Origin: Desertibacillus haloalkaliphilus
Lineage (GTDB): Bacteria; Bacillota; Bacilli; Bacillales; KJ1-10-99
Reading direction: 5' to 3'
DNA length: 64,000 bases
NCBI RefSeq assembly: GCF_019039105.1
Contig: NZ_JAHPIV010000007.1
Span: 153,122-217,121 of the forward strand
Position numbers and translations under genes: made by a program. Under the pieces are notes generated by a model that was not told the DNA's origin, did not search any database, and was given only the letters and a program-made list of their open reading frames with translations. Shown here one piece after another: positions 52,590 to 62,148 of this stretch; the first letter of the stretch is position 1, and every line of letters starts with the position of its first letter.

Positions 52590-54059
52590 TTAAGATAGAG
52601 ATGGATCTGAATGATAGTCTTTCATTTTGTCGATCATTTCTTGTGACGGTTGTTCCGTGAGTTTCGATACAACCATCATTGTAATGAGAGAAAGCGGAAG
52701 TGAAACGAGAATTTCGGAATTATATGGTAGTGTTAAAACGAAGAAACTGACAAAAAAACTAGTCGCTCCGACCACCAAACCTGCAATCGCACCGGTTCGA
52801 TTTGCTCGCTTCCACCAGATACCAAGTACTAATGGACTAAACAACGCCGACACCATAAAACCTACAGCAGCCGTATATAAAACGATCAAAAAGGCAGGTG
52901 GATTTAACGTTAACAACATCACAACAATCCCAATCACCCATGTAAACATCATTGATACTCGTAAAATTTTCTTCTGACTTGCTTTTGGATTGATCACACC
53001 TTTATATAAGTCATAAGCAAAGGCACTACTAACCGCTAATAACAACGCATCTGTTGATGACATCACCGCTGCCATGATTCCAGCCGTAATAATTCCCATA
53101 ACAACTGGACCAAAAAACTGATCAGCAATCAATAACATCCACATATCCGAAGCATGACTTTCTAATACAGACGTGCCTAACAAAGGGATAAATGGAACAA
53201 TAATTAATGCTGCCCCCAGCATCAGTAATCCATAGATCAACATACTGATATTTAGCGATAATTTGGCAGAGCGCACATCAGTTGCGGTAAAAATTCTCAT
53301 CACCAAATGAGGAGTAACACAAACTGCTGCCGCCCATGTTACAAATGCCCCAATATAAGCTGCAATTGGAACAGTCACTCCCACAGCTCCAAGTGCTGGG
53401 TTCTCGTTGGTAGCGCTTACAACAAACTCGGACCATGGCATTGGCAGGTTCGTTATCGCACCAAAAATTATAGCAGCAATTAAAAATACCATCATCGCAC
53501 CTTGGAGGACATTCGTCCACGTAACTGCTAGCATCCCACCAAGTGAGACATAAAAGATAAATACGAGTACAATGATGATTAAACCCCATTCATAGGTAAG
53601 ACCTGTCACATAAGATGCAATTAGGCCACCTGCTGTCATCTGTGACATTAAGTACATCGCTGAACCAATAATAATGACGATCGGAATAGCCATTTTAAAG
53701 AAGGCTCCCCCATAACGATCATTGATGAATTCAGATACAGTAAACTTTCGTGATTGCCGTAACGGCTTGGCGACTAATATACTCGAAATTGCAAACCCAA
53801 CAATTGAACCGACCGTCATCCATGCTAAAAATGGAAAACCCAAGTTCCAAATGGTACCTGCTCCGGCCATAAATGAACCACCACTCCCGAGCGCAGCTAA
53901 CATCGCTAGGGAATTAACGCCTGTGCCTATACTTCTACCTGCTACATAGTAGTCATCAACCCCCGAACCTGAGTTGGAAATTCGTCGTTGTGAATACAAC
54001 CCTAACCCAATTAAAAACAGTAAGTAGATAATCATGATCGATAATTCAACGGTCTTCAA
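52590..54059 (-). CDS. Sodium:solute symporter (SSS family), YhjB-like
   Basis: The 489-residue protein has about thirteen helices and SSS features: the SGSGVDDYYVAGRS segment after helix 1 (residues 30-43), then the GSGGSFMAGAGTIW region and the SSTDALLLAVSSAFAYDLYKG Na+-site helix. The substrate is probably a small acid or solute related to the upstream acyl-CoA enzymes, such as a short-chain organic acid. The TTG start has GGAGGGA about 12 bases upstream. A small DUF3311-type gene precedes it, the arrangement of the B. subtilis yhjC-yhjB pair. The carboxylase operon reads into it. Confidence 0.85.
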   Translation of the reverse strand: MKTVELSIMIIYLLFLIGLGLYSQRRISNSGSGVDDYYVAGRSIGTGVNSLAMLAALGSGGSFMAGAGTIWNLGFPFLAWMTVGSIVGFAISSILVAKPLRQSRKFTVSEFINDRYGGAFFKMAIPIVIIIGSAMYLMSQMTAGGLIASYVTGLTYEWGLIIIVLVFIFYVSLGGMLAVTWTNVLQGAMMVFLIAAIIFGAITNLPMPWSEFVVSATNENPALGAVGVTVPIAAYIGAFVTWAAAVCVTPHLVMRIFTATDVRSAKLSLNISMLIYGLLMLGAALIIVPFIPLLGTSVLESHASDMWMLLIADQFFGPVVMGIITAGIMAAVMSSTDALLLAVSSAFAYDLYKGVINPKASQKKILRVSMMFTWVIGIVVMLLTLNPPAFLIVLYTAAVGFMVSALFSPLVLGIWWKRANRTGAIAGLVVGATSFFVSFFVLTLPYNSEILVSLPLSLITMMVVSKLTEQPSQEMIDKMKDYHSDPSLS

Positions 54060-54089
54060 CGCACACCACTTCCCTCCAATGTAATCGGT

Positions 54090-54338
54090 TTACGAGCCTT
54101 GAATCGTTGTCTCTTCGCTTTTGTTTCTGCCTTGATTTTTATCCATAATAATTAACAAAATCCCAACGATTGGAGCAAGCACATGCAACAAATAAGCAGC
54201 CCAAGCCACAAGCGTAATATTTAAGATTGTTATCTCATAACTCCAAGGCAGAAAAAAGATAATTGTATATAGTAAAATCCCAATGAGAAAGAAACAATCA
54301 CGACGTGGAAGTGAAAACCATTGCTTATTTTTATTCAT
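54090..54338 (-). CDS. Small membrane protein, DUF3311-like partner of the symporter
   Basis: The 82-residue protein has two hydrophobic helices (about residues 16-33 and 38-64) and ends in a polar tail. Its size and place directly upstream of an SSS symporter match the YhjC/DUF3311 pattern, where it is thought to be an accessory subunit. GGAGGT is 8 bases before the ATG. Assignment rests mostly on context. Confidence 0.7.
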   Translation of the reverse strand: MNKNKQWFSLPRRDCFFLIGILLYTIIFFLPWSYEITILNITLVAWAAYLLHVLAPIVGILLIIMDKNQGRNKSEETTIQGS

Positions 54339-54354
54339 CCGTCTCTACCTCCCC

Positions 54355-56016
54355 TTATTGGTTAGAAGGTTCTTTTAATAATCGCCGTAAAACTTTTCCA
54401 GCACTAGTCGCTGGCAGACTCTCTCGAAACTCCACATAACGAGGATATTTATAGGCAGCCATTTTCTGTTTGGCCCACTCAATAATGTCATCTTCAGTCA
54501 CGTTCTCTACATAGTCCTTGTTTGGTACAATGACCGCTTTAACACTCTCACCTCTTACTTCATCTGGGACGCCAATGACGGCTACTTGTGCAATTGCCGG
54601 ATGATCCATCATTAGTGCTTCAACATCTTCTGGAAAGACACTATAACCAGAGCACTTGATCATCTCTTTCACTCGACCATTAAAATATAAAAATCCATCC
54701 TCACTGATGTGTCCGATATCACCGGTATACACCCAGCCCTCTCGCAATGTTTCTTTCGTTGCATCTGGCCGGTTCCAGTATCCCTTAAAAACCCCTGGAT
54801 TTTTAATAACAATTTCACCGTGCTTTCCTGGAGGAAGACCTTCACCAGTATCAAGGTCAACAATCCGTAAATCTGTCTCATAGACCGGAATCCCACAGCT
54901 ACCAAACTTTACACGATCAGGAGGCATAAATGTATCGCACGTATGTGTTTCACTTAATCCATAGGCTGCCTCATACATCTGGCATCCTCCTGTGACTTGT
55001 TTCCACTGTTCCGCTAACTCGGCAGTGACAGGCGTTCCAAAACTCGTTGCTAAATTCTTTCGCAATGAACTTAAGTTACGTTCTTTAATACCTGGAACAT
55101 TCAGTAACCCGGCATTCATCGGTGCTATGCTGTGCCAAACACTCACTTGATACTGTTCAATTGCGGAAATCACTGTCTCTGGTTCAAAGCGAGTGAGCAG
55201 GACACACGGGGTATTTGAATAAACGGGAATATTGACACCCATGACCATCCCAGCAATATGACACAATGGCATAACGGCTAACCACCTGTCATCTCCTCTC
55301 ACACCATTGACATGCACGGAGGCTGCTGTCTTAAATAAGGCATTCTCGTAGGTCAACATCGCTCCTTTCGGTCTCCCTGTTGTTCCTGATGTAAAGACCA
55401 TTAATGCAACGTCGTCGATGTCGATTTGTTCATGGTTTGTTAGTGACTCGTAGTCTGATATGATTTTTTGAAAGTCGTACGTCTGTTCAGGAATAGATTT
55501 TTCTAACTTTAGTTCGGATGGAAGTGGTAATGTGGGTGTTGGAGGTAAATAATCGGCATAGTTGGTTGTAATGATTAACTCCAAAGTAGGTGCCTTATCC
55601 CTTAGGTTGATAATCATTGGCGATAATTCCTGGGCTGCAATCACCCCTCTTGCACCTATTTCATTGATTAAATATTCGAGTTCCGCTTCCTTATACATAG
55701 GGTTTAGAGGGCAAACAATTGCACCAATTTTTTGAACGGCATAATGCGAAATGACATACTGGGGGCAATTCTGCATGTATAAACCCATTCGATCGCCTTT
55801 TTGAATTCCCTGACTAACCAAAAATTGTGCCAGGCGGTCGGCTTGATCATCTAGCTCTTGCCATGTTACTTCCTTACCATAAAAAATATAGGCTATCTTA
55901 TTTGGGGTTTGGCGAGCATTCTCTCGAACATATTCATGTAACGGCTTTTTTCCTAATCGGTACGTTAACTCTTTAGAAACTCCCGTTGGCCAGTTTTTCA
56001 TCCATATTTTATCCAC
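54355..56016 (-). CDS. Acyl-CoA synthetase (AMP-forming), long/medium-chain type
   Basis: The 553-residue protein is an ANL-superfamily ligase that activates a carboxylic acid to acyl-AMP and then acyl-CoA. Motifs in order: FTSGTTGRPKGAML (P-loop, about residues 205-218), YGLSETHT (about 345), YTGDIGHISEDGFLYFNGRVKEMIKCSGY (hinge and motif A8) and the C-terminal catalytic Lys in TSAGKVLRR. The GTG at 56016 has GAGGAGGT at 7 bases. It lies 31 bases after a carboxyltransferase gene in the same operon. The acid cannot be named. Confidence 0.9.
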   Translation of the reverse strand: MDKIWMKNWPTGVSKELTYRLGKKPLHEYVRENARQTPNKIAYIFYGKEVTWQELDDQADRLAQFLVSQGIQKGDRMGLYMQNCPQYVISHYAVQKIGAIVCPLNPMYKEAELEYLINEIGARGVIAAQELSPMIINLRDKAPTLELIITTNYADYLPPTPTLPLPSELKLEKSIPEQTYDFQKIISDYESLTNHEQIDIDDVALMVFTSGTTGRPKGAMLTYENALFKTAASVHVNGVRGDDRWLAVMPLCHIAGMVMGVNIPVYSNTPCVLLTRFEPETVISAIEQYQVSVWHSIAPMNAGLLNVPGIKERNLSSLRKNLATSFGTPVTAELAEQWKQVTGGCQMYEAAYGLSETHTCDTFMPPDRVKFGSCGIPVYETDLRIVDLDTGEGLPPGKHGEIVIKNPGVFKGYWNRPDATKETLREGWVYTGDIGHISEDGFLYFNGRVKEMIKCSGYSVFPEDVEALMMDHPAIAQVAVIGVPDEVRGESVKAVIVPNKDYVENVTEDDIIEWAKQKMAAYKYPRYVEFRESLPATSAGKVLRRLLKEPSNQ

Positions 56017-56047
56017 TTCAAATACCTCCTCGTCACAGAATCGTTTG

Positions 56048-57604
56048 TTAGAAACTAGTTGGCCAGTCAGCAAGTAAGCGTTCGCTTTTTGCCCCTTGGT
56101 TCATGCACGCATACTCAATCGTTTTACATAAAAACTTTCGTGTCTCCCTTGGATCAATGACATCATCAATCATGCCTTTTCCAGCGGCTTTGTATGGTGA
56201 ACTATCTCCTCCCCATTTTTGTAAGAGTCGTTGCCTCTCTTCTTTTGGATTCTTCGCGTCCTTTAACTTACGTCCGTAGACGACATTGACCCCTACTTCT
56301 GGTCCGGTGAAATTAATTTCAGCAGTCGGCCAAGCAACGACAAAATCTCCCCCCATCGTCGGTCCGCACATGTTTCCATACGCTGCCCCTATACTTTTAC
56401 GGATAATAACAGACACTTTTGGAACAGTCACTCTCGCCAATGCTTGATTCCAAACCATGATTTTACTCGGGACTCTTTTCTTCTCAGCTCCACTACTAAC
56501 GCGAAACCCAGGAATATCATGTAAAAACACTATGGGAATATGGAATGAATCACAAAGGCAAATAAAGTCAGTGGCTTTATCACACTCATCAGGCCCGCTT
56601 GAGCCAGCAAATTTCATTGGCTGGTTGGCGATAATCCCTACAACTCTGCCATTTAATCTAGCAAGCACAGTGAGTAATGACTGACCGAACATCGGCTTCA
56701 TCTCAAAAAACTCGCCATCATCTACTAGAACTTTAATAAGTTTCTTCATATCATACGCTCTCGTCCGCCTCGTTGGGACAATGTCAAGAACTTCATCAAT
56801 GGAGCGGTCTGGACTATCACTTGTACCTTTGAGTGGCGGCTCTTCACCTGCATGAAGTGGCATATAGCTAAAGTACCTCTTCATCGCTTCGATCGCTTCT
56901 TCTTCTGTCTCAGATGTATGATCTATTTGCCCAGTCACTTCGGCATGAACTTGCCAGCCCCCTAATTCCTCAGGGGTTACCTTTTCACCGGTCGCAATTT
57001 CAAGCATTCTTGGTCCAGCTACTGCCATACAGCTCCCTTTCACTTGTGTCACAAAATCAGAGGAAACCGCCATCCATGTTGGTCCACCATAACTGTCACC
57101 TAAAATACTTGAAATCACCGGAACTTTTCTTCCAATAGTTAACCATTGGTTTGGAAACAATTTATCACTGAATCCATCAGAGCCCATTCCATCAGGCATT
57201 CGTAAACCGCCACCTTCTCCAAGGTGAAAAATCGGAAATCTCCGTTTCAACGCATACTCGTGTAATGTTTCAGACTTACGAATATGAACCGCGCCTTCAG
57301 TTCCTGCAAATACCGTTTTATCAATCGCCTCAACGGCTATAGGTCTACCACCCACCTTGCCAATTCCACAAATAATCCCATCTCCTGCGCTTTTCTCTTC
57401 TGCACCTGGGAAATCCGAGTGGGCAAGTTTCCCGATCTCAACAAAACTGCCTGGATCTAGTAATTTCTCAATTCTTTCTCTAGCTGTATAAAACCCTTTT
57501 TGGTGCAGCTGGTCTATCTTCTCTTTTCCACCCATCAGTTCCGCTCGTCGTCTCCGACTTTCTAGTTCTTCTATTAATTCACGCATAGTAATTTCTTCAT
57601 CCAT
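56048..57604 (-). CDS. Acyl-CoA carboxylase carboxyltransferase subunit 2
   Basis: The 518-residue protein is a propionyl/methylcrotonyl-CoA carboxylase beta-type carboxyltransferase with N and C crotonase-like halves. Visible elements: ERIEKLLDPGSFVEIG, GEGGGLRMPDG, then HDIPGFRVSSGAEKKRV and SIGAAYGNMCGPTMGGDFVVAWPTAEI. It transfers carboxylate from carboxybiotin to an acyl-CoA. The oxyanion-hole Gly pairs are intact in both halves. It is a paralogue of the subunit at 60293-61849 (same length, roughly collinear). The start ATG has AGGGA upstream. No biotin carboxylase is encoded in the window. Confidence 0.92.
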   Translation of the reverse strand: MDEEITMRELIEELESRRRRAELMGGKEKIDQLHQKGFYTARERIEKLLDPGSFVEIGKLAHSDFPGAEEKSAGDGIICGIGKVGGRPIAVEAIDKTVFAGTEGAVHIRKSETLHEYALKRRFPIFHLGEGGGLRMPDGMGSDGFSDKLFPNQWLTIGRKVPVISSILGDSYGGPTWMAVSSDFVTQVKGSCMAVAGPRMLEIATGEKVTPEELGGWQVHAEVTGQIDHTSETEEEAIEAMKRYFSYMPLHAGEEPPLKGTSDSPDRSIDEVLDIVPTRRTRAYDMKKLIKVLVDDGEFFEMKPMFGQSLLTVLARLNGRVVGIIANQPMKFAGSSGPDECDKATDFICLCDSFHIPIVFLHDIPGFRVSSGAEKKRVPSKIMVWNQALARVTVPKVSVIIRKSIGAAYGNMCGPTMGGDFVVAWPTAEINFTGPEVGVNVVYGRKLKDAKNPKEERQRLLQKWGGDSSPYKAAGKGMIDDVIDPRETRKFLCKTIEYACMNQGAKSERLLADWPTSF

Positions 57605-57605
57605 A

Positions 57606-58064
57606 TCAATTCCCTCCCTTTTCCGTTTTGACGTTGTGCCATTTCCATTTGTTAATTACCTGCAATAAAATAGCAAATTGAAATCGAGGATGCTTTGTAA
57701 TCCGCCATGGATCTTCAGGTGTCTTCGTTTTAAAGTCCGATAACAACTGCTGGACTTTTTCCTTTGAAGATGAGTTGTACTGAATGGACAAATAGGTGAT
57801 CCCACCAAAGCGTTGTTTGGTTCCTAATAAAGAAGAGAACATCCGTGTCAAAGGATCAGCAGAAACATAAATAATTGAAATCGTGTAATCGCCCGTTGTA
57901 ATTACCTTTTGACTGTGTTTAGCATCATACATATATACCGGTGGTTTTTCCTTCAATACGAAAGCTTCCCCCTGCTCCTCAAGAACCTTCTGGAACAACT
58001 GGGTTACACGCTTTTGTGAAAGACCAACATAAGCTTCCCACCTATTTTTATAAAAAGACAGCAA
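57606..58064 (-). CDS. Hypothetical protein in the acyl-CoA operon
   Basis: The 152-residue protein is soluble and basic, alpha/beta, with YTISIIYVSADPLTRMFSSLLG near the middle (about residues 61-82) and no recognised domain. The TTG at 58064 has GGTGGGG 6 bases upstream; a GTG four codons earlier would overlap that ribosome binding site. It lies between a thioesterase and carboxyltransferase genes and is cotranscribed with them. Function unknown; an acyl-group or regulatory role would fit but is not shown. Confidence 0.65.
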   Translation of the reverse strand: MLSFYKNRWEAYVGLSQKRVTQLFQKVLEEQGEAFVLKEKPPVYMYDAKHSQKVITTGDYTISIIYVSADPLTRMFSSLLGTKQRFGGITYLSIQYNSSSKEKVQQLLSDFKTKTPEDPWRITKHPRFQFAILLQVINKWKWHNVKTEKGGN

Positions 58065-58087
58065 ATATTTCCCCACCTTTTATAAGC

Positions 58088-58516
58088 TTATTGATTAAGC
58101 CCTTCAAATTGTAAAATCTTCTCTTTAATTTCATCTGGAATTGGTTGTGACCGGCCTTCTTTTGGGTTATAACTAACTTGAATCGCTTCAGCGGTTACAA
58201 GGACTTCCTCGTCTCTTGCAATGACAAACGAACAAGTTAAACTTTTTGTGCCGACATTGGTGACTCGGCAATAGACATGGAGAAGATCGTCAAGCCTAGC
58301 CGGACGAAAAAATTCAATCGTTATCTTTTTTAAAACGAGATCAAATATATTTTCCTCAGCAAGCTCAAGCCAGCGCTCACAAATTACGTTTCGAAAATAT
58401 TCTGTAGCACAAACGTCCACATAAGTTGAATAGTGGGCATTGAAAACAATCTTTTGCCCGTCAATCTCTGAATAACGTACACGTATGGGATGATAAAACC
58501 GATAGTCTGATAGCAT
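58088..58516 (-). CDS. Acyl-CoA thioesterase, 4-hydroxybenzoyl-CoA thioesterase family
   Basis: The 142-residue protein is a hotdog-fold thioesterase of the FcbC/YbgC type. The signature YSEIDGQKIVFNAHYSTYVD (residues 15-34) includes the catalytic Asp and conserved N-A-H-Y. It hydrolyses an acyl-CoA to free acid and CoA. AAGGAG is 7 bases before the ATG. It lies two bases after the broken CoA ligase, consistent with an operon that adjusts the pool of the same acyl-CoA. Confidence 0.9.
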   Translation of the reverse strand: MLSDYRFYHPIRVRYSEIDGQKIVFNAHYSTYVDVCATEYFRNVICERWLELAEENIFDLVLKKITIEFFRPARLDDLLHVYCRVTNVGTKSLTCSFVIARDEEVLVTAEAIQVSYNPKEGRSQPIPDEIKEKILQFEGLNQ

Positions 58517-58517
58517 C

Positions 58518-60237
58518 TTATCTCTCCTTATCAGCTCGACTTTCCAACTCTTTTAATAATTGTTTCTTCAGCTTAAATTTTTCAATTTTGTTAGTTGGCG
58601 TTCGTGGCAAATCATCAATGAGGCGAAGATACTTTGGCTTCATAAAGGATGGAATGGTTCGCTCAACCCACTGTAGTAACTCATCTTGAGTAAGCCTTGT
58701 TTCCTTTGCGACAACAAAGACAGCAATCTCATCCTCATCCCCCTCATCAGCAGGAATCGGAAATGCGGCTGACATAGAAATTAATACATGCTGATTGATT
58801 ACATCCTCTACTTGATAGGATGAAATATTCTCGCCTCTCCTTCTAATGACATCACCGAGCCGATCCACAAAATAAAAGATTCCATCATCATCTTTGGAAC
58901 CAGCAGTTCTTCATGACTTTTACGGTTGCTTCTGGTTTATTAAAATATCGATCAAGAATAGTAGATGGGAAACGTGGTCGAAACGCGATTTCGCCAATTT
59001 CACCTGAAGGACAATGCTCATCATGTTCACCTAAAATGGTAGCCTCCAAGAAAGGTGAGGGTTTTCCCATATACCCTTTACGCAACGCCTTTCGTCCATC
59101 ATTAACCGGTACACCTAACTGGTTGGCAATTTTTACAGTGTCTTTTCTTGAGTAGCCTTTATATAGCTCTACGGGAGTACCATGGCGCTCCTCCACCTCT
59201 TGAATAACACTTACAAAGCCATTTCCAGATTCTGTTTGACCAAAGCCGGCAAACACAAAATCAAATCCAAAGCGTTTAGCGACATCATGATGATACTCTG
59301 GAAGTGGCTGCATATAGACTTTATTTAATGTATTTTCACGATCATACGGCGATTCCTTTGCCTTCATTAACCACGGAATCATGACATCTAATAAAATCGC
59401 ATTCGTTGCTCCACTCTTTCTAATTCGATCCCAAAACTGTTGCGGGCTAAACTTATCCCAAACAGCTACCGTACAGCCGACATAGGCAGCTCGCGCTACG
59501 AGTGCAAACGCACCACCGACATGATAGAGAGGTAGGTCATTATAAATGACATCCTTTTCATTATTAAATTTCCTAAAATAATAGGTGTAGGCGTTCATCC
59601 ATCGATAGGATTGAACAACTCCTTTTGCTGGCCCTGTTGTTCCTGATGTGTAAATAATATTAGCTGTATCATGATAATAAATTGTTGTATTAAGGTTTTT
59701 TGTAGCACCTTCAAAAAGTTCATAAAAAGAAATTTCATTAAATGACTGATCAAGGCCTATGTCCATGACTTCTTCAGAAAAATCATGTTCTTCTGGTTTA
59801 GCTGTCCGGACAACAATATTCGTTGTTGATATCTCGCCTTTAATTTCATTTAACCTCGGAACAAGTTTCCGTTCTGTAATTAGCATCACTGGGTCAGTAT
59901 CATTGATTTGGTATGAAAGTAATCTACCTTTGTAATTAAAGTTTATCGGGCAAAAAACAGCCCCTACCTTCCAGATCGCAAACATGGATAATGTAGTGAT
60001 CAATGGGTGATATAAAAATACAGAAATCCGATCCCCTTTTTTAATCCCCCTCTGTTTTAAAGAGTGAGCGATCTGGTTTGTCAGCTCATTAAAGGTTTTA
60101 TACGAAAACTTTTTATCATCTTCCCCATAATAAAAGAACGTCTTCTCACCATTGACCTTCGCGAAATATTCCAGTTGTTTGGGTATTAGCTCCTGGTCAG
60201 TGTTTAAAACTCTCTGAACGTCTTCAACATCTCTCAT
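58518..60237 (-). pseudogene. Acyl-CoA synthetase (CaiC-like), frameshifted
   Basis: Two reading frames together make one ANL ligase. The first (60237-58888) encodes the N-terminal domain with YTSGTTGPAKG and FGQTESGNG up to KVMKNCWF, then stops. The second (58868-58518) continues with FVDRLGDVIRRRGENISSYQ and the C-terminal PTNKIEKFKL, which contains the catalytic Lys. The universally conserved TGD motif and about seven residues around it are missing at the junction near 58880-58900, where GGTTCC occurs. A frame-shifting deletion of about 20 bases between two GGTTCC copies explains the break. It may be inactive, or a sequencing artefact. The ATG at 60237 has GAGGTG upstream. Confidence 0.85.
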
Positions 60238-60292
60238 CACAAGTCACCTCTAAATAGGTTTTCATTTAGCCCTTAGTCAACACTCATGTCTG

Positions 60293-61849
60293 TTACGGTC
60301 TCATCGTATGACTAGTCCTTCCTAACTGTTGCGGTAGCAATCGATACGCATCATCTACCCACTCACAGAGCAGTGGTCTTGTTTCCCTTGGGTCAATGAT
60401 CTCCTCAATCCCAAAGGCTTCAGCGGTTAACAACGGGGAGCGAATTTGTTCCATTTTTGCGGTTAACTCTTCTAATAGTTGCTGCGGGTTTTCACTCTCT
60501 TCAAGCTGTCGTCGGTACGCCACCTGGATACCTCCCTCAATCGGTAGCGACCCCCAATCTCCTGATGGCCAAGCATAGCGTAAATTGAGGCCGTGTCCAT
60601 TAGACATTCCTGCCCCACCTACACCAAACACACGACGAAGTATGATCTCAATCATTGGAACAGTCGCTTGGTATATCGCAGCAATCGCGCGGACGCCTTT
60701 TCGAATCGTTCCTTTCTTTTCAGCACCTAATCCAATGGCCATCCCTGGTTGATCGACGAGATTAACAATCGGTAAATGGAACGTTTCGCATAAATCGACA
60801 AACCGTTCGATCTTCTCACAACTCTCAGCTGTTAACCCTCCACCACCAACAAATGGATCAGGGGCTAAAAAACCAACAGGGTGTCCATCTAAGCGGGCCA
60901 AGCCCGTGACTGTCCCACCCCCGTAGTAACGCCCGATCTCAAAAATGGATGTTTGATCAAAAATAAGTGGTAAAATTTCTCTTATTTTATAAGGGCGCCG
61001 ACGATTTCGAGGGATTGCTTCAAGTAAACGTTCTTCTTTGCGATATCGATCATCATTTGATTTCTGTACAGGCGGAAGTTCCCATACATTTGGCGGCAAA
61101 TATGATAAAAACGCTTTCATTTGCTCAAATGCTTCATCCTCAGAGCTTGCAACATTATCGATCGCCCCACTTGAACGATGGACTTTAACCCCACCTAACT
61201 GTTCTTTTGTCAAATCTTCACCAACACCGTATTTCACTACAGGTGGTCCGGCAACAAATAATTGGGCTGTTTCCGCGACCATCACCGAAAAGTGAGAAGC
61301 AGTGACCCGAGCAGCACCAAGTCCTGCGACTGAACCTAAGCAAGCCGAGACGACAGGGACGGTACCCATGTTCTTAACGACATAATCCCAAGCAGGATTA
61401 ACAGGTACATACGTATGACCCATCTCCTCTAACTGTTTAACACTCCCTCCTCCACCAGTGCCATCAACGAGCCGAATCATCGGTAGTTGCAAATCGTGGG
61501 CCATCCGCTCAGCATACTCCTGCTTTCCTCGGACCGCACCATCAGATGCACCACCCCGCACTGTAAAGTCATCAGCTCCAACAACGACTTTTCGACCATT
61601 CACTCGGCCTGTACCTGTTAGAAAGTTTCCAGGTGTAAAATCAACTAACTGTCCGTCTTCATCGTATACCCCTCGGCCAGCAATAGCCCCTGCTTCGTGA
61701 AAGGTATTTTCATCAAGTAGACGATCGATTCGTTCTCTGACTGTGTACTTTCCTTTCGAACGGTGTCTCTCTATCCGTTCAAATCCTCCCATTTGTCTCG
61801 CTAATTCTTTTCTTCGTTCCAATTCTTCAAGCTCACGTTTCCAGCTCAT
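60293..61849 (-). CDS. Acyl-CoA carboxylase carboxyltransferase subunit 1
   Basis: The 518-residue protein is another propionyl-CoA carboxylase beta-type carboxyltransferase. It has a coiled N-terminus with ERHRSKGKYTVRERIDRLLD, and the blocks DGTGGGGSVKQLEEMG and VDQPGMAIGLGAEKKGTIRKG. The C-terminal GVGGAGMSNGHGLNLRYAWPSGDWG is less like the canonical AYGAM.G motif than that of its paralogue, suggesting a different acyl-CoA or an altered partner. GGAGGT is 5 bases before the ATG. It follows the biotin-carrier gene by 28 bases and probably shares its transcript. Confidence 0.9.
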   Translation of the reverse strand: MSWKRELEELERRKELARQMGGFERIERHRSKGKYTVRERIDRLLDENTFHEAGAIAGRGVYDEDGQLVDFTPGNFLTGTGRVNGRKVVVGADDFTVRGGASDGAVRGKQEYAERMAHDLQLPMIRLVDGTGGGGSVKQLEEMGHTYVPVNPAWDYVVKNMGTVPVVSACLGSVAGLGAARVTASHFSVMVAETAQLFVAGPPVVKYGVGEDLTKEQLGGVKVHRSSGAIDNVASSEDEAFEQMKAFLSYLPPNVWELPPVQKSNDDRYRKEERLLEAIPRNRRRPYKIREILPLIFDQTSIFEIGRYYGGGTVTGLARLDGHPVGFLAPDPFVGGGGLTAESCEKIERFVDLCETFHLPIVNLVDQPGMAIGLGAEKKGTIRKGVRAIAAIYQATVPMIEIILRRVFGVGGAGMSNGHGLNLRYAWPSGDWGSLPIEGGIQVAYRRQLEESENPQQLLEELTAKMEQIRSPLLTAEAFGIEEIIDPRETRPLLCEWVDDAYRLLPQQLGRTSHTMRP

Positions 61850-61877
61850 CCTCTACCTCCAATCAACTTTTAATCTC

Positions 61878-62090
61878 CTATTCCAACTCGATGATGGCTT
61901 CACCTTCATCAACAAAGTCACCCTCATTGATTAATATTGATGTAATCGTTCCGCCTTCTTGCGCCTCGATTGGAATTTCCATTTTCATTGACTCTAGAAT
62001 AATGACCTCTTGTCCTTCATCCACCTCTTCACCTACTGCGACATTAATTTTCCATACATTCCCCGCCATATTTGTCGAAATTGTCTTCAC
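61878..62090 (-). CDS. Biotin carboxyl carrier protein (stand-alone, 70 residues)
   Basis: The 70-residue protein is a single biotinyl/lipoyl domain with the biotin-attachment motif ESMKMEIP; Lys36 is the modified residue. GTITSILINEGDFVDEGEAIIELE ends the barrel. It is shorter than AccB (about 150) and lacks its Pro/Ala-rich linker, like B. subtilis YngHB. It shuttles carboxybiotin between a biotin carboxylase and the carboxyltransferases. The GTG start follows GAGGAGG at 7 bases. It is the first gene of the leftward operon, after a strongly symmetrical upstream sequence. Confidence 0.93.
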   Translation of the reverse strand: MKTISTNMAGNVWKINVAVGEEVDEGQEVIILESMKMEIPIEAQEGGTITSILINEGDFVDEGEAIIELE

Positions 62091-62121
62091 TTAAATTCCT
62101 CCTCTTCAATGCTCGATCTTT

Positions 62122-62148
62122 AACTAACTGGTTAGTATTCAAATACTA
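62122..62148 (-). promoter_or_regulatory. Overlapping inverted repeats upstream of the acyl-CoA carboxylase operon
   Basis: ACTAAC-TG-GTTAGT (62123-62136) is a perfect palindrome of a form used by TetR-family repressors of acyl-CoA genes. AGTATT-CA-AATACT (62135-62148) overlaps its end. They lie 32-58 bases before the first gene of the operon. A TetR-type operator is inferred; no regulator gene is next to it in the window. Confidence 0.55.

Noticed and set aside
58518-58868. Independent 116-residue CDS
   Set aside because: It is the C-terminal part of an ANL ligase in a shifted frame, with no ribosome binding site of its own; merged into the pseudogene.
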